Made by a program: the position numbers and the translations under genes | The notes under the pieces: generated by a model | Databases searched by the model: none | Told to the model about the DNA's origin: nothing | Seen by the model: the letters and a program-made list of their open reading frames with translations, nothing else | Assembly: GCA_947455805.1 (NCBI GenBank) | Contig: CANGSN010000221.1 | Coordinates: 1-5,887, forward strand | From: Planctomycetota bacterium | Lineage (GTDB): Bacteria > Planctomycetota > UBA1135 > UBA2386 | Direction: 5' to 3' | DNA length: 5,887 nucleotides | Part shown: in pieces, positions 1 through 5,323 of the stretch | Numbering within the stretch: the first letter of the stretch is position 1 | Layout of the letters: each line of letters starts with the position of its first letter

Positions 1-359
1 AGGACGCCGTGCGGGTCGGTGAACAGCCCGCCGTTCTCGACGTCGACGTGCGCCAGCAGGGCGGCGATCGCCGGGGCGTGCTCGGCGCTCGGATCGAGCG
101 ACAGCAGCCGATCGTGCCACAGCACGAGGCGTCCGCTGTCGGCGACGGCGTCGAGGTCGCGCAGCGCGCGCGGCAGCGGCTCGCCGTCGACGCCGGAGCG
201 CGCGGCGGCGAACAGGCCGCGATGCACGAGCAGCACGTCGATGCGGTCGTTCGCCGGATCGACGCGCAGCACGAGGTCCTGGCCGTCGACCTCGAGGCAC
301 GCGCTGCCGAGCAGCAGCAGCAGAAAGCCCAGCACCCGACCGATCGAACGCGTTCGCAC
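1..359 (-). CDS. Putative lipoprotein of unknown function (N-terminal part, runs off left edge)
   Basis: This reading frame starts at a GTG at 359-357 and stays open to the left edge, giving about 119 visible residues. The start is set by a strong AAGGAGG six bases upstream. The N-terminus is a lipoprotein signal: basic MRTRSIGR, a hydrophobic run VLGFLLLLL, then GSAC with the candidate lipidated Cys at residue 21. Gly at -3 makes the lipobox slightly atypical. The mature part begins LEVDGQDLVLRVDP and continues with an alpha/beta-looking stretch (IDVLLVHRGLF, RLVLWHDRLLSL). I recognise no family and no catalytic motif. It is co-oriented with the PPC-protein gene, 212 bases downstream of that gene's stop, and an inverted repeat between them may separate the transcripts. 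Protein export to a membrane anchor is inferred from the lipobox only. The long plus-strand frames over this stretch look like GC-driven shadows. Confidence 0.72.
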   Translation of the reverse strand, partial: MRTRSIGRVLGFLLLLLGSACLEVDGQDLVLRVDPANDRIDVLLVHRGLFAAARSGVDGEPLPRALRDLDAVADSGRLVLWHDRLLSLDPSAEHAPAIAALLAHVDVENGGLFTDPHGV

Positions 360-365
360 AGCGCA

Positions 366-372
366 CCTCCTT
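366..372 (-). promoter_or_regulatory. Shine-Dalgarno sequence of the lipoprotein gene
   Basis: On the minus strand the sequence reads AAGGAGG, followed by six bases (TGCGCT) and the GTG start at 359. It is a near-perfect anti-16S match and decides the start of a gene that lacks an ATG. It is the only strong Shine-Dalgarno sequence in the window. Confidence 0.75.
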
Positions 373-405
373 CCTGCCGGCCTTCCGGACCGGGGGCGCG
401 CCAAT

Positions 406-437
406 GCACGATCGCGGCGAAGACTCCGCGATCGTGC
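406..437. terminator. Perfect 12-bp inverted repeat; candidate terminator or operator
   Basis: The left arm GCACGATCGCGG (406-417) and right arm CCGCGATCGTGC (426-437) are exact reverse complements around an 8-base loop (418-425). On the minus strand it lies about 135 bases past the PPC-protein stop and about 47 bases before the lipoprotein start. No T-run follows on either strand, so it is not a classical intrinsic terminator. It could be a U-less terminator, a transcript-end stabiliser, or a binding site for a dimeric regulator of the lipoprotein gene. Confidence 0.4.
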
Positions 438-571
438 GCGTTCGCCGGCCGGCGAGCCGGCCCCGAGCAGACGACGCAGCGGGGCCGAGTGCGTCGGTCT
501 CGCGGTGGCTGGGCCCCGCGTTGCGGCGTCCAGGCAAGGCCTGAGCCGGGTCGCCCAGCGGGCGAGCCGGG

Positions 572-2269
572 TCAGAACGCGCGGTCGCCGAGGATCATGC
601 GCACGTCGTTCGACACCGACAGGCCGAGCGGGTTCAGCGGCAGGTCGAGGCACAGGCACTGCGCGAAGATCGAGAAGCCGCGGCTGGCGATCGACGGCGG
701 GATCGGCAGCGCGAAGCTGGCGACACCGTTGGCGTCGGCGATCACCGCGTCGACGACGATCGGGTCGACGCGCACGAAGCAGCCCGGCGCGCCGAGCGGC
801 GCCAGATCGACGGGCAGCGGCACCAAGCCGCCGGACGCGGTGACGTTCGACAGGCCGTAGATGGGGGCCACCAGCGTGTTCGGCAGCACGTTCGACACGC
901 GGCTGACGAAGGTCGAACCGAGGAACGGCTGCTCGCCGCTCGGGCGCGCGAAGTTCGGACGCAGGCCGTTCGAGCCGATGCAGGCGTTGGTCGACGGCGG
1001 CTGCGTGGTGAACGAGCTGGCGACGAACATCGGCGTGCCGCCGCCGGTGCGCAGCAGGTAGTTGCCGGTGCCGGCGAACACCGCGCCCGCGACCTCGAGG
1101 TAGTAGAAGCCCGGCTCGCGCAGCGTCGCGATCAGGCGCGCGTGGGCGTTCGCACCGCCGCCGGAGCCGTTGGCGACGGCGTTGCCGTTGCTGTCGAGGA
1201 TGCGCAGGCTGGTGCCGGTGATGCCCGGCGCCGCCCCGGTCTCGCACATCGCCGCGACCGTGGTCGGGCCGCTGATGACGAAGCCGTACCAGTCGCCTTC
1301 GTTGCTGCCGGTGATGAAGCCCTGCGCGTCGTCGCCGAGGTTCAGGAACGAAGCCGTCGCCGTGGTGTTGTTCGGCTCCGGCGTCTCGAGCGCGAGGCCG
1401 AGGCCCGGCATCTCCATCACCACCGTGCGCACCGAGTAGGCGCCGGTCTTGACGTAGTTCCACGGCGCGGTGCCGGCCGCGGTCGACGTCGCCGACGACA
1501 CCTCGATCGCGTAGTTGCCCGGCAGCAGCGTGCCAGGGTGCGAGAGGTTGAAGGCGCGGTGGCTGGTCGTGATGAAGCTCGAGGTGCCGATGGGCACCCA
1601 GGCGTTCGGGCCGGTCTCCTGCTGGAACGCGACGCGCGTCTGGTCGAGCTGCGGCACGCCGGCGTCGTCCATCACGACCGCCTGGACGACGGCGCGCGTG
1701 GTCAGCGTGAAGGTGAACCAGTCGACGTCGCTGGTCGTGGCGATGGTGCCAGTGAACGTGTTGCCGAGCGTGATCGGCGTCGGCGTGGCCCCGGCCGCCG
1801 GGTTGTCGTTCGGCTCGGCGCCTTCGACGTTGCCGATCGGAGCGGGCGGCAGCACCACGTAGTCGAGGCCGTAGTCGCCCTGCACGGTGCCGGTCTTGCC
1901 GACCACCAGCACGCTGTAGGAGCCTGCCGGCAGCGTGACGCCGCAGACGCTGTGCGTGCCGTCCGAGTTGTCGTCCCAGGCGAGGCGGGTGGCGCCGGCG
2001 GCGTCGTAGATGGCGACGTAGGTGTCGACGCTCGGGTTGACGGCGTAGTTGCCGGACGTGCGCACCTGCACCTGGCCGGGGGCGGCCAGCGTGAAGGCGA
2101 ACCAGTCCTGCTCGCCGGCGACGAGGTTGGCGGCGACGTGCTGGCCGGCGATCAGGGTCTGGCCCTGGGCGACGGTGCCGTTCGGTTCGAGTTCGGCCAC
2201 GCTCTGGGCCAACGCATGGGTGCCGACGAGCGGCAGGAGGAGCGACGACAGGACGACGGTTGGGCGCAT
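572..2269 (-). CDS. Secreted protein with three PPC-like domains and a planctomycete-type C-terminal module
   Basis: The product is 565 residues. The ATG at 2269 is chosen because it puts a typical signal peptide at the N-terminus (MR, then a hydrophobic core TVVLSSLLLPLVG, likely cleavage after ALA at residue 21). The frame stays open further upstream but only into the sigma-factor gene, and no Shine-Dalgarno is visible. Three bacterial pre-peptidase C-terminal (PPC)-like domains follow, each opening with an E-P-N motif and carrying a DW(F/Y)xF motif: about 26-140 (DWFAF at 55-59), 150-285 (DWFTF at 183-187) and 296-408 (DWYGF at 326-330). PPC domains are beta-sandwich modules, usually attached to secreted peptidases; no peptidase domain is present here. 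Residues 428-562 form a module with SNG, PLPVDLAPLGAPGC and a final SNDVRMILG, also found at the end of the divergent hydrolase. The protein is probably exported to the periplasm or cell surface, with a binding or structural role. It lies 125 bases downstream of the sigma-factor gene, on the same strand. Confidence 0.88.
   Translation of the reverse strand: MRPTVVLSSLLLPLVGTHALAQSVAELEPNGTVAQGQTLIAGQHVAANLVAGEQDWFAFTLAAPGQVQVRTSGNYAVNPSVDTYVAIYDAAGATRLAWDDNSDGTHSVCGVTLPAGSYSVLVVGKTGTVQGDYGLDYVVLPPAPIGNVEGAEPNDNPAAGATPTPITLGNTFTGTIATTSDVDWFTFTLTTRAVVQAVVMDDAGVPQLDQTRVAFQQETGPNAWVPIGTSSFITTSHRAFNLSHPGTLLPGNYAIEVSSATSTAAGTAPWNYVKTGAYSVRTVVMEMPGLGLALETPEPNNTTATASFLNLGDDAQGFITGSNEGDWYGFVISGPTTVAAMCETGAAPGITGTSLRILDSNGNAVANGSGGGANAHARLIATLREPGFYYLEVAGAVFAGTGNYLLRTGGGTPMFVASSFTTQPPSTNACIGSNGLRPNFARPSGEQPFLGSTFVSRVSNVLPNTLVAPIYGLSNVTASGGLVPLPVDLAPLGAPGCFVRVDPIVVDAVIADANGVASFALPIPPSIASRGFSIFAQCLCLDLPLNPLGLSVSNDVRMILGDRAF
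584..988 (-). other. C-terminal module, copy in the PPC protein
   Basis: This encodes residues 428-562 of the PPC protein. Landmarks are C-x-GSNG (Cys430), a YGLSN motif, PLPVDLAPLGAPGC (484-497), an Ala/Val-rich strand ending in LPIPP, FAQCLC and LGLSVSN. The same order of landmarks, with Cys430 and Cys497 matched by Cys582 and Cys644, occurs in the hydrolase encoded at 3128-5263. I remember modules of this appearance at the C-termini of many planctomycete exported proteins, but I cannot attach a database name. A sorting or surface-attachment role is inference. Confidence 0.7.
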
Positions 2270-2394
2270 GTGGGGTCGGTGCGGTGGCGGGGGAAGGCCC
2301 GCCATGCGCAGTGACCCAGAGGCGCTGTTTCGGTTGCGTGCGGCCAACGGAATCCGGCGCTGCCACCCAGCTCGTCGCGGCCGGCACCCGCCGT
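2270..2394. other. Spacer between the sigma-factor and PPC-protein genes
   Basis: These 125 bases contain no gene. On the minus strand they form the 3' end of the sigma-factor transcript and the leader of the PPC-protein gene. The only structure I see is a 7-bp inverted repeat TGGCGGG/CCCGCCA (2285-2291 and 2298-2304) with a 6-base loop, ending about 16 bases before the PPC-protein ATG. An alternative in-frame ATG at 2305 abuts it and would add 12 Pro/His-rich residues before the signal peptide, which makes it the less likely start. Confidence 0.5.
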
Positions 2395-2991
2395 TCAGCC
2401 GACCGCGTCCTCGAGCAGGATCGCCAGCCGGGCCTTGGCGCGGTGCAGCAGGGCACGCACCGCCTCTTCGGTCTTGCCCATCTGCGCACCGATCTCGGCG
2501 CGCGACAGCCCGGCGATGTGGGCCAGGGTCACCACTTCGCGCTGCTCTTCGGGCAGCTGGTCGATCGCCGCCTCCAGCCGGGCGATCTCCTCGGCCCGCA
2601 GGACGCGCCCGCTCGGGCTCGACACCCGCGCGTAGGCGGCGCCCAGTTCGGCCATCGCCGACTCGGTCAGCCCGCCGATCTCGCGGCGGGCGTCGCGCTT
2701 GTCGCGGCCGAGGTCGCGCACGCGGTTGCTGATCTTGCGGCGGGCGGTCGTGTAGAGCCACGCCAGGAACTGCTGCTCGCCGGGGTACTGGAAGCGTTCC
2801 TGGTGGGTCAGCAGCTCGCGGCAGACCGACTGCACCAGGTCCGAGCTGGACTCGTGCGCCCGCAGCTGGGGGCCCATGTGGGCGCGGACGAACGCGCGCA
2901 CTGCCGGCAGGTGGTGGGACAGCAGCGTCGCCAGGGCCTGCTCGTCGCCGGCGGCGGCGCGGCGGGCCAGCACCAGGGTGTCGTCGGTCAT
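2395..2991 (-). CDS. ECF-type RNA polymerase sigma factor (sigma-70 family)
   Basis: The product is 198 residues, the normal length for an extracytoplasmic-function sigma factor. Region 2 spans about residues 8-95. It includes SSSDLVQSVCRE (48-59), the core-polymerase-contacting helix, and FLAWLYTTARRKISNRVR (75-92), which binds and melts the -10 element. Region 4 spans about 135-192, with LPEEQREVVTL (146-156) and the helix-turn-helix LSRAEIGAQMGKTEEAVRALLHRAKARL region (162-189) that reads the -35 element. The linker (about 96-130) is charged. There is no region 1.1 or 3 and no C-terminal extension. The DLVQSVCRE style resembles ECF groups expanded in planctomycetes. No anti-sigma factor is adjacent, so the control signal is unknown. 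The gene is divergent from the secreted hydrolase and upstream of the PPC-protein gene, making both plausible targets. The ATG at 2991 has no good Shine-Dalgarno, but region 2 begins immediately after it. Confidence 0.93.
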   Translation of the reverse strand: MTDDTLVLARRAAAGDEQALATLLSHHLPAVRAFVRAHMGPQLRAHESSSDLVQSVCRELLTHQERFQYPGEQQFLAWLYTTARRKISNRVRDLGRDKRDARREIGGLTESAMAELGAAYARVSSPSGRVLRAEEIARLEAAIDQLPEEQREVVTLAHIAGLSRAEIGAQMGKTEEAVRALLHRAKARLAILLEDAVG

Positions 2992-3127
2992 GGGCGAGGC
3001 GGAAGCCTACCCCCTGGTCGGGCCGTCTGCCCGGGGGCGGGAGAATCGCGCGTCACGCCGGAACGGGGGCGGGGATGGAACCGGCGCCAGCGGCCACTGC
3101 CGCGAAGCCAAGCCAAGAGAACCTCCC
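2992..3127. promoter_or_regulatory. Divergent promoter region between the sigma-factor and hydrolase genes
   Basis: These 136 bases must carry the promoters for both the sigma-factor gene (minus) and the hydrolase gene (plus), unless one reads in from farther away. Two exact copies of CGGGGGCGGG lie at 3032-3041 and 3064-3073, starting 32 bases apart, close to three helical turns. Two GGAAC motifs lie at 3060-3064 and 3077-3081 on the plus strand; GGAAC is the common -35 element of ECF promoters. A convincing -10 partner (CGTC-like) is not present at the usual spacing, so I do not name a promoter. The hydrolase ATG is preceded by a weak purine stretch AAGAGAA. Confidence 0.45.
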
Positions 3128-5263
3128 ATGAAGCACACCTTCCTCCTCACGTTCGCCGCGGTTACGGCCCTCCTTTCGGCCCAGGACGACCGCGATCGCC
3201 AGACGCCGACGGCCACCTTCTGGTCCCCGGGCATGACCGCCACCGAGGTCACCAACCTGATCAACGACGGCTGGCGCCTGACCGACATCGAGATCGAGAC
3301 GACCTCGCCGTGGTCGTTCACGGTCGCCGCGGTGCCGAACAGCGGCGCCTACGCCAAGGCCTGGTGGTACGTCTACGGCGTCACCCAGGCGCAGCTGAGC
3401 AGCTCGCTGACGACCAACAACGCGCGCCTGATCGACGTCGAGACCTACGACGACGGCGGCACCATCCGCTATGCGGCGATCATGATCAGCAACACCGGCG
3501 CCGACGCGAAGGCGTGGTGGTGGTACACGAACCAGACCACCGCGCAGGTGGTGACGAACGTCAACAACAACAACGGGCGCCTGGTCTGCCTCGATCGTTA
3601 CACCACCGGCGGCAACGACCGCTTCACGACGGTGATGATCAGCAACACCGGCGCCGATGCGCGCAGCTGGGGCTACCTGTTCGGCGCCTCGGCGGTGGCC
3701 ATCGACAACAACCTGACCACCAACGGCGGCCGCGTCTACGGCCTCGATCGCGTCGGCACCGACAGCTACGACACGATCGTCATCGACAATCCGAGCCTCG
3801 GTTGGTGGTACTACTTCAACAAGACCTCGACCGAGGTGACCGAACTGCTGCAGCAGAACATCGGCCGCGTCGCCGACATCGAGCGCCACACGACGATCCT
3901 CGGCCCGCGCTACAACGTCGTCGTGCTCGACAACGCGAACACGCTCGAGAAGACGGTTCGCCAGGAGTTCTTCGCCGCCCTGCCCGGTGCGCTCGGCGAC
4001 TACGGCTTCTACCTGAAGGAGATCAACGGGCCGGTGCTGGCGCAGATGCGGCCCGACACGGTCTTCGAGCCCGCCAGCACGATGAAGACGCTCTACCACG
4101 TGCACGCGCTGAAGCGCGTCGCCAACGGCACGGTGGCGCTGACGCAGCTGATCAACAAGCCGACTTCGTGCGGCGTGCCCGGTTCGAACCAGACGCTGTC
4201 GACGCTGCTGCGCACGATGATGGAGAACAGCGACAACTTCTCGACGCTGGCGGTCGGCAACTACTTCGGCCTGACCAACATCGAGAACACGGCCGGCGTG
4301 CTCGGCATGCCCAGCACGTCGATCAACTTCACGATCGGCTGCGAAGGCCCGAACAACGAGAACACGATGACGCTGCGTGATCTCGCCGAACTGCACGAAG
4401 ACGTCGCCAACGGCTACCTCGGCGCGCAGCGCAACAACTTCTACGACCTGATGGCCAACGGTCAGCCCGACGGCCTCAACTTCCCCAGCTGGGGCACGCA
4501 GACGCTGAGCTCGCGCATCGACGGCAAGGCGCTCGCCCTCGGCATGCCGAACGCGATCCGCGACGCCTTCAAGGACGAGCTGCTGGTCGCCTACAAGCCG
4601 GGTGGCATCGCCTGGAACACCGGCACGCAGCACTACTACTTCGCCGAAGGTGGCTTCATGCGCGTGCCGTTCAAGAACGCCTCGGGCGTCATCACGCCGC
4701 GTGAGTACACGTTCGGTGTGTTCAACTACGACTTCGCGGTGCAGGAGGTCTCGGGTCGCACCGTGATGGGCGACGCCGAGCTCGAGCTGGTCTGGAACTG
4801 CGTCTCGGCGGCGATGGACACCTGGGACAACTACACCGCCGGCGCCCTGACGACGCTGCTCGGTGCGGGCTGTGCGGGCAGCAACGGCACGCCGTCGCAC
4901 ACCGCGACCGGCACGCCGGAGATCGGGCAGGCGGTGACCTACCGCCTGGCCAACGCGCCGAGCTTCGCGGTCTGCGGGGCGATGTTCGGCTTCGACAACG
5001 TCAGCTGGAACGGCGCGCCGCTGCCGGTCAACCTGGCTCCGATCGGGGCGCCTGGCTGCCTGCTGCGCATCGACGCGGTGATCACCGACGCCGCGTTCAC
5101 CAGCCTGACTGGCACCAGCCAGGTGACCCTGCCGTTCGCCAACGATCCGGCGCTGATCGGCCGCCAGCTGTTCACGCAGTATCTGGTCGTCGACCCGGCC
5201 GCGAACGCGCTCGGCATCACGTTCAGCAACGCGGTGCGCACGACGATCGGCGGCTGGCTGTGA
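3128..5263 (+). CDS. Secreted beta-lactamase-fold serine hydrolase with five BTRD1-like repeats and a planctomycete-type C-terminal module
   Basis: The product is 711 residues. The ATG at 3128 is chosen because a signal peptide starts there (MKHTFLLTFAAVTALLSA, probable cleavage before Gln19). Residues 31-279 are five tandem repeats of 46-54 residues, Trp-rich at unit boundaries (AWWYVYG, AWWWYTN, SWGYLFG, WWYYFNK). They resemble bacterial tandem repeat domain 1 (BTRD1), which accompanies lactamase-like domains in polyglycine hydrolase-type proteins. Residues about 280-560 are a class A beta-lactamase-like serine hydrolase: EPASTMK gives nucleophile Ser317 and Lys320, SDN is at 368-370, KPG at 490-492 takes the place of KTG, and NTMTLRDLAEL (412-422) matches the conserved segment after the omega loop. 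Glu406 and Asn410 have the spacing of the class A Glu166/Asn170 pair, but I cannot confirm that alignment. Cys348 and Cys405 may form a disulfide. Residues 578-711 are a module shared with the PPC protein. Likely an exported peptidase, esterase or transpeptidase-like enzyme rather than an antibiotic-resistance lactamase; the substrate is unknown. Confidence 0.9.
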   Translation: MKHTFLLTFAAVTALLSAQDDRDRQTPTATFWSPGMTATEVTNLINDGWRLTDIEIETTSPWSFTVAAVPNSGAYAKAWWYVYGVTQAQLSSSLTTNNARLIDVETYDDGGTIRYAAIMISNTGADAKAWWWYTNQTTAQVVTNVNNNNGRLVCLDRYTTGGNDRFTTVMISNTGADARSWGYLFGASAVAIDNNLTTNGGRVYGLDRVGTDSYDTIVIDNPSLGWWYYFNKTSTEVTELLQQNIGRVADIERHTTILGPRYNVVVLDNANTLEKTVRQEFFAALPGALGDYGFYLKEINGPVLAQMRPDTVFEPASTMKTLYHVHALKRVANGTVALTQLINKPTSCGVPGSNQTLSTLLRTMMENSDNFSTLAVGNYFGLTNIENTAGVLGMPSTSINFTIGCEGPNNENTMTLRDLAELHEDVANGYLGAQRNNFYDLMANGQPDGLNFPSWGTQTLSSRIDGKALALGMPNAIRDAFKDELLVAYKPGGIAWNTGTQHYYFAEGGFMRVPFKNASGVITPREYTFGVFNYDFAVQEVSGRTVMGDAELELVWNCVSAAMDTWDNYTAGALTTLLGAGCAGSNGTPSHTATGTPEIGQAVTYRLANAPSFAVCGAMFGFDNVSWNGAPLPVNLAPIGAPGCLLRIDAVITDAAFTSLTGTSQVTLPFANDPALIGRQLFTQYLVVDPAANALGITFSNAVRTTIGGWL
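3218..3964 (+). repeat. Five in-frame tandem repeats of about 50 codons (BTRD1-like)
   Basis: The units encode residues 31-77, 78-128, 129-179, 180-225 and 226-279 of the hydrolase. Each runs aromatic cluster, a helix ending near N-N-x-R (TTNNAR, NNNNGR, TTNGGR, QQNIGR), a beta strand (LIDVETY, LVCLDRY, VYGLDRV, VADIERH), then a second strand (AAIMISN, TTVMISN, DTIVIDN, NVVVLDN). Units 2 and 3 are each exactly 51 residues and contain a 23-base identical stretch at the same offset (3482-3504 and 3635-3657), beginning ATGATCAGCAACACCGG. This points to recent duplication or gene conversion of these two units, or to strong constraint. Confidence 0.85.
4859..5254 (+). other. C-terminal module, copy in the hydrolase
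   Basis: This encodes residues 578-709 of the hydrolase, starting at LLGAGCAGSNG (Cys582). It contains FGFDNVSW, PLPVNLAPIGAPGC (631-644), a strand ending in LPFANDP, TQYLVVDP and LGITFSN, and ends at TTIGG. Fourteen-residue cores in the two modules differ only at D/N and L/I, while their codons differ at several synonymous positions, so the pair is not a recent copy. It lacks the FAQCLC cysteines of the other copy. Confidence 0.7.
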
Positions 5264-5272
5264 CGTGAGCCC

Positions 5273-5323
5273 CGCCGGCGTCGTCAGTCGAGCATCGCGC
5301 TGGCGATGACGGCGACGCCGGCG
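5273..5323. terminator. Nested stem-loop at the convergent gene ends; candidate terminator
   Basis: CGCCGGCGTC (5273-5282) and GACGCCGGCG (5314-5323) are exact 10-bp reverse complements. Inside the 31-base loop, CATCGC and GCGATG (5293-5298 and 5303-5308) form a second perfect stem with a GCTG loop. The structure begins ten bases past the hydrolase stop and overlaps the last codons of pta. No T-run follows it on either strand. It could end hydrolase transcription before it runs antisense into pta, but part of the symmetry may come from pta coding constraints. Confidence 0.35.

Larger units (their letters stand above)
360..571. other. Intergenic region between the lipoprotein and PPC-protein genes
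   Basis: These 212 bases are GC-rich and carry no convincing gene on either strand. They hold the lipoprotein ribosome-binding site, a perfect 12-bp inverted repeat (406-437), a second GC-only palindrome (GGCCGGC-GA-GCCGGCC, 447-462), and a 10-bp direct repeat GAGCCGGGTC at 543-552 and 564-573. The second copy of that direct repeat overlaps the stop codon of the PPC-protein gene. No AT-rich -10 element stands out. A promoter for the lipoprotein gene should lie here if that gene is not co-transcribed with the one before it. Confidence 0.6.

Noticed and set aside
9..860. Plus-strand open frames over the left end, read in two frames
   Set aside because: Both overlap the lipoprotein start and the end of the PPC-protein gene. 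Their Arg/Ser-rich translations show no domain, and neither has a supported start.
1142..2314. Plus-strand frame of 390 codons opposite the PPC protein
   Set aside because: Low-complexity Gly/Arg/Val/Asp translation antisense to a signal-peptide protein with three recognisable PPC repeats.
2270..2761. N-terminal extension of the PPC protein to 729 residues
   Set aside because: The added 164 residues read the sigma-factor gene out of frame and would bury the signal peptide inside the protein.
2876..3127. Earlier in-frame start for the hydrolase at 2876
   Set aside because: It would overlap the sigma-factor gene by over 100 bases and place the signal peptide 84 residues inside the protein.
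2260..4380. Plus-strand open frame of about 706 codons crossing the sigma-factor gene, the intergenic region and half of the hydrolase
   Set aside because: It spans two well-supported genes on different strands and gives low-complexity Arg/His/Gln-rich sequence. It is an artefact of scarce stop codons at high GC.
3128..5263. Annotation as an antibiotic-resistance beta-lactamase
   Set aside because: The catalytic motifs fit the superfamily, but the five N-terminal repeats, the C-terminal module and the KPG variant argue for a different exported hydrolase.
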